This document shows, in pieces, positions 33,949-44,374 of a DNA stretch of 64,000 nt. The notes beneath the pieces were generated by a model that saw nothing but the letters and a program-made list of their open reading frames with translations, was not told the DNA's origin and ran no database searches. Where the stretch lies: contig OX637297.1 in assembly GCA_951799445.1 (NCBI GenBank), positions 1,240,001 to 1,304,000 on the forward strand. Reading direction: 5' to 3'. The DNA is from Pseudisothecium myosuroides (Eukaryota; Streptophyta; Bryopsida; Hypnales; Lembophyllaceae). The number at the start of each line of letters is the position of its first letter. The stretch's first letter is position 1. The position numbers and the translations under genes were made by a program.

Positions 33949-35421
33949 CTAGGTTGTTTTTTTGCGTGGGAGGAACTCACTCCACATAGGTTCCGGGCCT
34001 ATTTCCTCTAATTCTAGACCGCTCTTTCCTACAGTATCCTTACACCACCTGTACCACTTGAAACGATAATCATTCTCGGCCTTTAGATCAAGAAGCTCAT
34101 TGGCCAATAAATGTATTCTCTGGTCACGCAACTGTACGCACTTTTGAAGCATTGCTAATTCCTCAGGATTACAACCATACTCGGCGGCTACAGCCTCAGC
34201 ATCCACCTTCGGCATGTCATGGATGGCGGCATCAAAATATTCTTTTTCTTTCTCTTTTATTTCAAGATTTAAGCTTCGCTTCTTGTTCTCTACTTGACGA
34301 CGTCTGCGTTGAAGGGTTTCTAGTTTAGATTACCATAAAAGGTAGATGTCCACTGTGAACTCTTTTCCACTTTCAAGTTCTTTCACATACAAATCTTGAT
34401 TTCTCTTCAATTCAACAAAATCCTTCTCATTTTGTTCAACGATGTTCACCAAAGCCTTCACTTGTTGCTTCAACACATCCATGGCGGTCAGATTCGCTTC
34501 ATGTTGCTTTAAATTCTTCAATTGCTCACTCTTGGCACGCAGAGCAAACCTTGTACTATCAATTTTTGCAATCAACAAAGTTCTATCATCTTCTGAATCG
34601 CTTTCACTACCACTCTGCAGCTGCTCTTGTAAAGAGGGGTTTGCTTGTACAGCCTGGGCCACATCTTCCATGACTTCATCAGAGCAAGGGGGAACTACGA
34701 TGGGATCTTCGACCCTTTTCCTCTTCTGGTGAACTCCCAAGTCGCCCCTGTCTAGTTCTTTCATGACGACATCTTCATCGTCACTATGGAAAGAGTAGCC
34801 ATCGTACTCATGTGCGTGCTCATCTGAGCTAGAAGTAGCTGACCACAGTACCAAATCATTTGGAACGAATGACTTTCCACGCTTCACGGAGGTCAACATC
34901 TTTGTCAAATCAATTTGGTTCGTCTCCTGCCAAAATTGATACGTTATGTGGATGCACTGCAATGGGGACTTCCTTTAGTGTTGTCCAATCCACCTTCTTC
35001 TTCAATATAAATACAGCATACACCATTCTCACAAGATAGAAACAGAAATTATCGTTTCGGTAAGTTTCAGACTCCAAGTACAATTGCTGCCATACCTCGC
35101 AGCATCTAATCATGAAGTCTTGGTCCTTGGCGTGTGCAAGATTTGCTTTGTTTTGCTTCACGTGTTGCTTATGACGACACAAAGGAAATAACTTGTCAAT
35201 GTGGCACCAATCCACATATTTTTGAACTGTTTTGTAACTCCAGGGTTCAGGTTCAGTTCTCCAACCCTTGAAAGCCTTAATCTTAGGGTTGAGTAAGATG
35301 GGCACACGCTTCTTGTGGTTCTTCCTTTCTGTTTTCGAAGCTTGTCGCGAATGGCCTTCTTCTCTAAGGCAGTGAGTGGCTCACTTTTGGAAGGGGGCAA
35401 TGGTTCGAGCTCGTTCTCCAT
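33949..35421 (-). pseudogene. Copy B: N-domain and coiled-coil protein, frameshifts and one stop, no RING seen
   Basis: Paralog of copy A on the opposite strand. From ATG 35421 the protein starts acidic then basic (EKKAIRDKLRKQKGR); a frame change near 35318 leads into the N-domain with FKGWRTEPEPW, YVDWCHIDKLF, a CRH motif, CEVWQQLY and KVDWTTLKE. Against copy A this domain is roughly 40-45 percent identical by eye. A second frame change near 34930 leads into an acidic Ser/Asp/Glu tract, a nuclear signal QKRKR, and a coiled coil (SEQLKNLKQHE, VELKRNQDL). TAA at 34330 (a Gln codon after one change) is read over in the same frame into RRRRQVENKKR and a further helix ending at 33949. The C-terminus is unrelated to that of copy A in position and no zinc finger is visible, so copy B is either truncated or a distinct architecture. 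Confidence 0.65.
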
Positions 35422-35639
35422 AGTGATCACTTTGTACGATAAATGCTACTCTAGGTACTATGCCAAATGGGGATGCACAAGCACTTGTTCTACGAGAGTG
35501 ACACTACAACCCGCTTGACCTTCACATTTACAAAATTACAATCATAAACATTTACAACCACAATCTACTCTAAAAATAATCTCGCCTAATTTACGGTCTA
35601 TGCATCGGAATGGAAGAACCTGAGTTGAAGAAGGACAAA
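35422..35639. other. Upstream flank of copy B
   Basis: AT-rich spacer between the copy B start and its GC-rich upstream block. No clear TATA box on the minus strand. Confidence 0.35.
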
Positions 35640-36085
35640 ATATCCCCCCCCCAAAACCAGGAATCCTCCCCCCACGGGCGTGCAGTCAGCCACTTCGAGG
35701 TGGGTGACAGTCATCGCGCAGAGGGGACGACTGACGACCGCCAGTCCAAGAGACTCTTCAAGTACCCAAAGTCACTGTGGGGCGAGTGCAGGTCCCGCCC
35801 AGCCGAAGTCGCCCGATTGGTACCCGCCTGATTGATACCCGAGGTCGCTAGGGCGAGTGCGGGTCGGAAGGTACCCGAGGTCGTTGGGGCGAGTGCGGGT
35901 CGGGAAGGTACCCGAGGTCGCTGAGGCGAGTGCGGGTCGAGAAGGTACTCGCGGTCTCCCTTGACATCCGCATTCTCGAGGGCCAGGTCGTCCGGGTCTC
36001 TGGCGACTGCGGGTCTACGGACCAGGTGGGGCGAGTGTAGGAATGGGTCGAACGCGGGTCCGGAAGCTGCAACGGCGATTGCGGG
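35640..36085 (-). promoter_or_regulatory. GC-rich block upstream of copy B with 38-39-bp minisatellite
   Basis: Units of the form CGAGGTCGCTAGGGCGAGTG followed by CGGGTCGGAAGGTACC repeat about three to four times (35839-35960), with degenerate continuation on both sides. Base composition is sharply GC-rich compared with the flanks. It occupies the same relative position and orientation as the block at 25530-26000 upstream of copy A, and shares GACC-GCAC-CGCC-type motifs with it when both are read in the gene direction. Confidence 0.55.
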
Positions 36086-36899
36086 TCCAACAGAGGCGAA
36101 TTATTTATTTTTTAATTTGGTCGATTTTAGAAAGGTTAAAGTACTCTACTGTTCAAGTGACCAATTCAGAGAGGAGGTAGGAAGCTTAAAAATTGACCAT
36201 CTAAGGGCTGGTCCTACTTTTTTTACGTATTTTCTTGGATGAGAAAATTGTTTTAGTTCCTTTTTCAGACAAAGAGGAATAGATGAGAAAAGATTGATAC
36301 GTTGGCTTTGTATTTTTCCAAGCTTTTTTGAATCATTTGTGAATTTTCAGAGAAGTTGGGTTGTAGGATTGTTCACAATCAATTCTAAAGAGAGGTGGGG
36401 AAACCAAAGAGAACGACTGGCTCTAGCAATTTCACAGTGTTTTTTTCCTTCATCCTCTTAAGGACTATAGAGGTCAATTTTAGAACCACCCCATGTCAAT
36501 TTCACAACTATTTATAGGGGCGGTGCTAAATGCACTAACAGAGTTTGAGCCTCCTACTTTAATTGCCTTTCCTAAAAATTTGAACCCTTCAAAACAATTA
36601 TCAGTAAATTTTCATAAGAATTAAAATTCAATTTGCATCTAACCCAAGTCGTTTCAAGGTGTTTTTATTGGGGGGGTGAACAAACGGGAAACCAATTGCA
36701 TAAAAAAAAATACAAGATAGCCTAGCCAGAAGCATGGACAATGAAGAGATTATAAGCAAAAAAGAAGAAGAGAAGCAGAGCAAGACTAAAGAGAAAGGCA
36801 AGGAGGAGGACCCTCCCTGGTCCAGCTGATCTAATTGCCTATACGAGTAGCTATAAGTGTATAACTGAAGAATCAAACCAGCCTTGGGTCATTTTAGGG
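36086..36899. other. Spacer, no gene recognised
   Basis: A minus-strand frame at 36628-36876 encodes a hydrophobic Ser/Leu-rich peptide that is the complement of a purine-rich tract (36720-36830), so coding is doubtful. Nothing else is supported. Confidence 0.35.
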
Positions 36900-37300
36900 T
36901 TTGGGGACCTTCATGGAATGAGTTCTAAATTTTGACCAGACAAATTGCAAGATATCTGCATTTGAAGTGGAAAAAAAAACTTTTCCAGCACATTGCGGGA
37001 CTAGCTTTTTTGATTTTGAACATTTTTAACTTATATGTTTTCTATCATAGGCCTATAGGGCTTTGAACTTTAAATCTTAATAGTGAAGAACTCATTTGAG
37101 CCGATTTGAGCGTCTAGAGAAAGAATATATTTAAGAAAACTTAATTTTAATTCTCCAAAAAAATGTCAAGTACAAGTAGGTATGAGATAGAAGGAAAATC
37201 TAAAATATTAAAATCTGAAATATAGAATTAAAATGCACTAATACCAATGGTGACATTGCTCTAGCAAGCAAAACAAAATGTAGGCTTTTCTAGTCCTTCC
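36900..37300 (-). mobile_element. Fragment of a TTAA-type element
   Basis: Reverse-oriented interior blocks (AAATTGCAAGATATCTGCAT, GAACATTTTTAAC, AATTAAAATGCACTAATACC) match those at 29560-29900 and, inverted, those at 32930-33230. Termini are not intact. Confidence 0.55.
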
Positions 37301-37802
37301 CAAAGGTGAAGTTTTATCTTTCAACATTTTAGGAAAAAAACACGTATGTCCTATTACTTGTGCACTTTAGACAATCTATCGGAAAATGGGTTGAAAACAT
37401 ATATAAAAAAATTATACCAATTTTTTTTTTATATTCACTTGTAAATAACTTGTAAGGTTGAAGGTATTACTGAATGAAAGATAAAACTAATATGCTATTA
37501 ATTTTTGGAAGAATTTGAAAGTTGTTAATTTCAACGGTGAGAATATTCTAATAGAAAATTAATATCTTTTATTTTCATTTTCATTTCAAAATTTCAAAAT
37601 CAAGAGCAAAAGATGACTTCAAATGTTTTTTCTACCTTCTAAAACCGCAAAATAAAACTCCTCATAACTCTTACCTCATTATTTGAAATTGAGTGGTTCA
37701 ATTTTTTGGAGTTAGGGATCAATCTACAAAATTCCAAATAAATATTTTGTCCAGCTGGGAGTGTTCAAGAGTGGACACCTGATCGAAATTCTCCTCCAAT
37801 GA

Positions 37803-38216
37803 CCATGGCAATGTGCTAATCCTACTGGCTTTCTTGTTGGAGTTGAGGGTTGTTGTGTTATCTCTGACCTTTGTGCTTTTTGTGGTAAATCGTTTGAGCC
37901 TGAGTGGGATTGTAAGGTGGCATCTTGTAAACATGGTTATCATTCTTGGTGTACCAATGCCCATTTTGCAACTACCAGACAATGTTGTTTTAAAGATTGT
38001 GGCTAGGAAATGCACCCAAGTTGGTGGATTCAATCTGGTTATAAGCCAAGACAGGAGAAACTGCAAAAAATTGCTTCTACCGTCTCCAATGAAGAAGGTG
38101 AGTTCCAAGATCCTCTTTTATTACGTCTCTCTAAACAATTTGAAGTTCTTGCTTCCATTGACAGCATCTATTTCTACTTGTGTCTTGCGGAATTCACGTT
38201 TGAGGGTATAGATTAG
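37803..38216 (+). pseudogene. Copy E: RING-H2-like zinc-finger fragment, one in-frame stop
   Basis: In one frame the sequence has CAFC, a 14-residue spacer to SCKHGYHSWC, then QCCFKDCG, a TAG at 38004-38006, and continues through HPSWWIQSGY to a TAG at 38214. The Cys/His order (CxxC, CxHxxHxxC, CxxxC) matches the finger of copy A (SCAHVYH) and that of the gene at 49.9-52.0 kb, including the W/P-rich segment after it. Upstream in the same frame is only a short stretch after a TGA (37800), so the N-domain is missing or lies in an unrecognised exon. The possible exon ends near a GTGAGT at 38099. It may be the 5' side of an intron that contains the tandem array to the right. Confidence 0.55.
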
Positions 38217-38219
38217 TGT

Positions 38220-39470
38220 TGGCAGGGTATTCAGGTCCCTTCGCTTACATCTTCTTCAATTTCAAGGTACTTAGATGCACTTTGAAGAGAGATGGTTGAA
38301 TTGTTGCATAAGTAGGGATCTGCAATTTGGACTTCTGGATTTTTTGGTAGTTTATCCTACTGAGATCTTCTTTGATTATTGAAGTTTGGAGTTTGCAGGG
38401 TGTTTAAATAATGAATCTCGTGTGTCCAAGTCCACTGTTGCACTTGAAGGTTGATTAGGCCTTAGGGTTATACCTTTGAGTTCTTGAAGCTACTTTAGTC
38501 CAATTTCTTTGCAAATTTTGGGAACTTGGAGGTTGTTTATGCACCCTTGGATTATATCTTTGATAACTGGAGGTACTAAGTTTGGATTTGGTAGCAGTTT
38601 CAAAACTTCATCGTTCTTTAGTCATCTACGATACTATTTGTTGGATCTTCAAGGTACTTACGAGTGCCTCGGTATACAATTTTCCAAATAGGAAGACTTT
38701 TTAGGGTCTCATATCTTCTTTGATTACTTATTTCTGAACTTCAAGGTTGTTTATCACTTTGATAACATCTTTGGGTACTTGAAGGTACTAGAGTCTGGTT
38801 TCTTTGCATACACATACAATTGGAGGTTGTTCAGGGTTCCTTGAGTTACATCTCTGGTACTTGGAAGTACTAAGTTTGGCATTGGTTTAGGGCTTTGAAT
38901 TTGAAGGTTGTTCATGCACTTGCAATTCTGTTTGTTGCATCTTGAAGGTACTAAAAAGTGCTTTGGCTTCCAACTTCCCGAACTAGAAGCTTGTGCAGGG
39001 TCGCGAGTATTCTTTGATCACTTTTTGCTGAACTTGAAGGTACATTAGTGAAATTGATTACATCTACGGGCACTTGAAGCTACCGCAATCCAATTTCTTT
39101 GAATATTTTTTAACTGAGGTAGTTCAGGCCCCTTTGGATTACATATTTGGAACTTGAAAGTACTAAGTTTGGCTTGGACCCTTTTTCAGAACTTCAAGTT
39201 TCTTCAGGCACCTGCAACTCTCTTTGGGGAGTCTTCAAGCTACTAAAAAGTATTTTTGTTTACAATCTGGGGTGCTGCAGGGCTGTGTAGGGTCTTAAAT
39301 CTCCTGTGATCACTTCTTTTTGAATTTGGAGCTTCTCTAGCCCTTTGATAACCTCTGGGGGTACTTAAACATTCTGAAATTTTGTTGTTGTACATATTCA
39401 GGACCTTCAAGGTCTTAGAGTATTGCTTGGTAACATCTTTGGTACTTGAAGGTACTCAATTTCCATTTCA
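38220..39470. repeat. Higher-order tandem array, period about 293 bp, four to five units
   Basis: The marker TAAGTTTGG recurs at 38577, 38871 and 39164 with a degenerate match at 39456 (spacings 294, 293, 292); a weaker first unit has its marker near 38271. A second marker, TTTCTTTG, recurs at about 38504, 38799 and 39094. Within each unit a shorter motif CTTGAAGGTACTA appears three to four times in variant form, so the 293-bp unit is itself built from ~73-bp sub-repeats. There is no long coding frame. Confidence 0.75.
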
Positions 39471-39566
39471 TGACACGTTTGACCTTCAATTTTCTTCCAA
39501 TGCCTGGATTTAGAGCATTCAAGTCAACGTTACTTGAATCTAGGTCCAACAGGGAATTCCAAATCT

Positions 39567-40040
39567 ATGAGCCCTTCAGTTGGAAGCAAAGGGAGCGGGA
39601 TGCAGAAGCAGCCAGAACAGGCAGTCACTGCAAACTATCCCGTGAAAAAGCAAAAGGAAGCTGAAACTGAGAAGGAGGTGGTCAGTCCTCCGATGGTAGA
39701 TGCTGAGGGCAAGCAAGGGCAGTTTGGTGTGAAGAAAGGGCTTCCCCCTACAACTGAGGAGCAATCAATTGACGAAGAAACTCAAGACTGGTCTTCCCAA
39801 GGTGGAGAGCAAGAGGGTTCTGCATCAAGTTCAGAGCCTCTGGAGGTGTTTGGTGGAGTAACAGGCGCGCGAAAGATGAAGAAGGTGTCAACAGGTGAGA
39901 GTGGAGGTGCAAGTGGAAAAGGTACCCCAATTGAGAAGTTGGCAGGAAAGCAGAAAAAGACAAAGACCCCTGTTTTGGAACGGGTGTCCATGGCTCGAAC
40001 TACTCGCCAGGGAAACAATAAAGGGAAGCCCTCCAATTAG
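39567..40040 (+). CDS. Hypothetical Lys/Ser/Gly-rich basic protein
   Basis: An open frame from ATG 39567 to TAG 40038 (157 codons before the stop; upstream codons are open to about 39534). It is hydrophilic, with nuclear-signal-like clusters KKQK, GARKMKK, KQKKTK, and Gly/Ser/Glu-rich spacers, and no hydrophobic core. It resembles the disordered C-terminal tails of the other genes in the window but no family is recognised. It may be a 3' exon of the RING fragment upstream, with the tandem array as intron; that is inference. Confidence 0.4.
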   Translation: MSPSVGSKGSGMQKQPEQAVTANYPVKKQKEAETEKEVVSPPMVDAEGKQGQFGVKKGLPPTTEEQSIDEETQDWSSQGGEQEGSASSSEPLEVFGGVTGARKMKKVSTGESGGASGKGTPIEKLAGKQKKTKTPVLERVSMARTTRQGNNKGKPSN

Positions 40041-40124
40041 GATCCTTTCTAAAGTCCAGGATTGCCTTCCTTTTGCTGGTGATTCCTTTATTTTTTAAGT
40101 ATTGGTTGCCTCTTTTTTATCTTT

Positions 40125-40360
40125 GATACATTTAGAGTATTCGTAGGAAGGGTCTTGGATGCCTTCTTTTGTTTGTAGACTTCAGATCCGAGTTGTCTAG
40201 TTCTGCTGCTGTATTGTCCAAGTACTATGACAATGATCTAATACCTACAAATGAACCTGTTCAGTTGGTAGTCCAAGTATGTGCATTATTTATGCGTTGT
40301 GCAAAGGAAGGTGCAATTTACTGTATGTTTATATATTTCTTTGTGAAGTTCATGAGCTGA
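40125..40360 (+). other. Coding-like fragment
   Basis: A short frame with FRSELSSSAAVLSKYY and PVQLVVQVCALFMRCAKEG has protein-like composition and follows a TTAGAG junction, but there is no recognised domain. It could be an exon of the preceding gene. Confidence 0.25.
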
Positions 40361-41092
40361 AATGTATTGGCAAGTCTTTGCTTCAATTATTTAGTATTGC
40401 TTGTATATCGTTTTTAAGTAGATAGGCTAGAGTAGGACAGTCATGCTGCAAGGGGCAGATCAAGAGGTTCAATTCCTCCTTGATTGATCTTTGAGTTGAA
40501 TTCAATAGTTGCATTTGTTGGGGGTCCTTGTTGATTTCAAATTTGGAGCAAAATTTGTTGCACAATGGGAGCTGCAATATCCATAGAAATGGTTGTTCAC
40601 ATTTTCAGACACTGAAGTAAAGATTTTGGTCACCAGATCCTGTTATAACTCTAAAATATAAGTTTCCATTTATGACATGCAACTTAGCTTTAGAAAGCTA
40701 GAATACACACAAGCTGTTCTACTATTACGGATTTGTGCTTCTTGAGCTCCGGATATGGAGTAGGATTACTTTCAATTACACGGTCTACAAACAGCGTTAA
40801 AAGTTGTACATTGACTTCCAAGGTCAATTGATTCATGAACAGGGTTGAAACTTTTGCATTGGCACCTAATTGTCGGATTCCAGCAAGGGTGTGGGTATTA
40901 CCAATTTTTTGTCAGAATTTGGCTTACAAGATGTTAGAAATATCTTTGGATTTGAATGACAATCCAAGCTGTTAAAGTTGTCATTAAAGAGTCCAGATTT
41001 GGGACAGATTCTTCCTAATTCTGAATATTTCTGGAAGATTCCTCCTAATTTATGAATGTTTCTGGCACCCAAGGTGACTCTAGGTTCACCAA

Positions 41093-41320
41093 TGCAAACT
41101 TCCAAAAATATACAAATGTTTAAGGCACCCAAAGTGATATTTGGTTCACAAATGTGAACCCCCAAAAAATATATAAATGTTTGAGGTACTTAAAGTAATT
41201 TTTGGTTCATGAATGTGAACCCCCAAAAAATATATAAATGTTTGAGGCACTTAAAGTGATTTTTGGTTCATGAATGTGAACCCAAAAAAAATATATAAAT
41301 GTTCTAGGCACCTAATTCAA
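41093..41320. repeat. 61-bp tandem repeats, left arm
   Basis: GTGAACCC starts at 41154, 41215 and 41276, a constant 61-bp period. Each unit contains AAAAATATATAAATGTTTGA and TGATTTTTGGTTCATGAATG. Confidence 0.85.
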
Positions 41321-43261
41321 AATATTGTGTGAGAAGGATGATTATTTGGAATTTGAAGAAAATGAACGGGTAAGTTTTTAAATATGCACCCTTTATATTT
41401 TGTTTTTAGATGAATGTGACAAGTAACTCAAAGTTCACAGGATTTTTGGACTTAGGCTTGCAAAAATTTAGTAATTTAATAAGGAAAGCTCTTTATGAAA
41501 TTTGTACTTTTTTTTTGTGATTTAGTCACTACGACACAAACATATTGAATGAAGTGAGTCTTTAAAAATTCTGAGCAAAAATAATGGAAACATTCTATTT
41601 TAAATCTACACCCAAATGTTATTTTTTATTCAAAGAATGAAAGTAACAAATAATTCAAGAGTGAAAGTATTCTTCGAAAATTGCACAAAGTAAATTATAG
41701 GAAATTCCTTAAATTTAAATCTCCTCTATATATTTTTAATTAGAAAATGAATATGACAAATAATACTTGAAATAGATGAATTTTTGGAAATTTCTTGCTT
41801 AAGCAAAATTAAAGTAAAAATAATTCTCAATGTAAAATAATCTTAAAGAATGGCATAAAATATATAGGAAATTTTTTTTACTTTATCTGCCGCACTTCAT
41901 TTTTCATTAATAAATAAATGAGACAACCATAATTAATTACTTAAATGAATATTTGGAAAATTCCAACAAAAAGGGGGGGGGGCCCGGAGACCAATACGAC
42001 CTTCTCCCTTCACTAATTTAGTAATGGGGGCTAGCCCCTTTGGTCTCCGAGGTTGTCTAATTAAAGGCAATGAGTCCTCTTTATAGGAGCCTTGGATGCC
42101 ATCACCAAACGATATGGGATAAAGGTTGCAACCTTCTAATCAAAGGCATGTGCTGAAGGCATGTCAGAGGTTGCTAAGGAAGGGAAGTTATAACCGAATT
42201 TGTTATATTTGGTCTTTCTTCTGTAACTTTTAGGTTCTTTTCAATTCAATAATTGAATGAAATTTGAACATCATGAAGGCTTCTTCATGTCATTAAAACA
42301 ATGGAGGTTTGAAAAAAATGAATTCCTATGTTCAAGTAGATGCAATTTTAAATTAAAATTGGGCAAAAAATTAAAAAATGAGGAGACTTATATGCAATTG
42401 GTTTGAAGACTTTTTAAATCTATGGATCAAAAATTGGATCAAGATTAATCCCACATATGAATTTAGTGTTTGACCATGACCTAGAGATTACATGTACATA
42501 TATGATGTGGCAGACTTAGATTACATTCACAAAATTAATGTACATGTTTAAATAGATTTTTTTGAAAAAAATTGGGGAAGAAATAAAAAAAATGGGGAGC
42601 TAATTTGTTTGCTTTTTAAATCTCTAATCCATGATGGATCCAAAATTGTATTCCCACATATTAACCTAGATTACGCATGCACATACAAATAAATTCCCAA
42701 AATGGGGAGCTAAGTTACAAACAAAATTGAATATATTTACCAAAAAGGAGGTGAACCTTCTTTTAGGCACTGTAAATATTAAAAATTAAATTTTAACAAT
42801 CACAACCTCCCATTTGAATTATGTATTTGAACTAATACAATCTTGAAGATTCATATTTGGGTGATGAAGACATCATGAGTCTAAGGTAAGTCATGACAAA
42901 CTAATGTTCAAATTTCACAAATTGCTTTTGATTGACGATTCATCTACCTTATTACATTTGGATTTAAGACAATCTTAGTTTCAACCATGTAGAACAGTGA
43001 CCATCCAAATCTCTCATAAGGATTGCCTTAGACAATATGAGCTACTTTAAGAAGTCCAATGTGAAATGATTAGACATCTGGAGGATCAATCAAGACTACC
43101 TACCACATTACATTGTGATAGGAAGTTCTGGTTGTTCCTCCAGGTTTTGTTAAAATTTAATTCAAATAAAGAAAATAGGATAAAATAAACAAAATTAGGG
43201 AGCTAAGTTGTTTGCTTTTTAAATCTTTAATTCATGATGATGGATCAAAAATTGGATTCAA

Positions 43262-43560
43262 AATTGATCCAACATGTCCTTCCAAAAATCACTTTAAGTG
43301 CTTCAAACATTTATATATTTTTGGGGGTTTACATTCGTGAACCAAAAATCACTGCGGGTGGCTGAAACATTTATATATTTTTTTGGGGTTCACATTCATG
43401 AACCAAAAATTACTTTAAGTGCCTCAAACATTTATATATTTTTTGGGGGTTCACATTTGTGAACCAAAAATCACTTTGGGTGCCTTAAACATTTATATAT
43501 TTTTTGAAGTTTGCATTTGTGAACCTAGAGTCACCTTGGGTGCTAGAAATATTCATAAAT
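43262..43560. repeat. 61-bp tandem repeats, right arm, inverted
   Basis: The complement of the left-arm unit repeats about four to five times with a 61-62-bp period (TGAACCAAAAATCACT at about 43336, 43398, 43460). Confidence 0.85.
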
Positions 43561-43697
43561 TAGGAGGAATTTGCTAGAAACATTCAGAATTAGGAGAAAT
43601 TTGCCCCAAATCTGGACTCTTTAGTGACAACTTTAACAGCCTGGATTGTCATTCGAATTCAAAGATATTTCTAACGTCGTATAAGCCAAATTCTGAC

Positions 43698-43940
43698 GTT
43701 AAGATCAGGTGTAAACAATTCGGCCTCACCCGCGGCTAAATTGGATTGCTGAATCTGCTAAAGGTCCCGATTCTGCTTGGGAACACTGCCAAGAGCCGAT
43801 TCTAGAGGGGAACCTGCTCTTAATGCTAGGGAACGCGCCTTCTAGGGTGCATTCTGACCTACTCGTGGGCCAAGGCTCGCCCAGGAGCTCGCTTGCATCA
43901 TAGAATGCGCCCTGGAGGGCGCGTTCTCTAGTACAAGAAG
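43698..43940. repeat. GC-rich insertion with hairpin in the right arm
   Basis: About 243 bp absent from the left arm interrupts the right arm between the blocks TTGGTAATACCCAC and ATTCTGACG. It is GC-rich and holds a 25-bp inverted repeat, GAACGCGCCTTCTAGGGTGC (from 43831) against its complement ending at 43926, 22 of 25 positions paired. All three mismatches are C/T transitions. Confidence 0.75.
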
Positions 43941-44374
43941 TTGGTAATACCCACACCCTTGGTGGAATCTGACAATTAGGTGCCAATGTAGAAGTTTCAA
44001 CATTGTTCATGAATGTGTGTACGTAAGTGAATCTATTCCTACTCCAGCCATTTCTTGGTGGACCAAAATATTGCAACAAAGTTTGTCCAAGTCGAAACTG
44101 CACCAAAGTTGGTTCCCACAAAAATTCTTTAAAGTGAAAATAAAACCAGAGTTCAATCACGGAGGATTTGAACCTCTTCAACTACCCTTTGCAGCATGAC
44201 TGTCCTATTCTAGCCTATCTATATAAACATACAAGCAATGCTAACCCTAAACCTCAACACCCTGGAATCATAGTTCTGTAGCCTACCTTAACCAATCTAC
44301 AAACATAACTAAAGCAATAAAACCTAAACATTTCCAACAATGTGCTAAAATAAAAAATTCTACAAAGTAAGCAA

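Larger units (their letters stand above)
40390..44255. mobile_element. Element with ~0.9-kb inverted arms (MULE- or fold-back-like)
   Basis: The arm at 40390-41320 is repeated in inverted orientation at 43262-44250. Paired landmarks from outside in are AGATAGGCTAGAGTAGGACA, CAGTCATGCTGCAA, TCCAGCAAGGGTGTGGGTAT, CAATCCAAGCTGTTAAAG and a set of 61-bp repeats. The 1.9-kb interior is AT-rich and shows no transposase. Long terminal inverted repeats with internal tandem repeats are typical of Mutator-like or Foldback elements. No target duplication could be fixed because the outer ends are eroded. Each arm contains a B-box-like string (GGTTCAATTCC, and GGTTCAAATCC on the minus strand) near its outer end. 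Confidence 0.7.

Noticed and set aside
37813..38211. Long frames overlapping the RING-like fragment (37813-38211 plus, 37719-38108 minus)
   Set aside because: They are in other phases. The Cys/His pattern in the chosen frame is the only one that matches the paralogous fingers.
41093..41320. CRISPR-like array
   Set aside because: The 61-bp units are contiguous tandem repeats without unique spacers, in a eukaryotic context.
43726..44181. Minus-strand open frame of 151 codons over the right arm
   Set aside because: It lies across an inverted-repeat arm and the GC-rich insertion, has no counterpart in the left arm and no recognisable domain.
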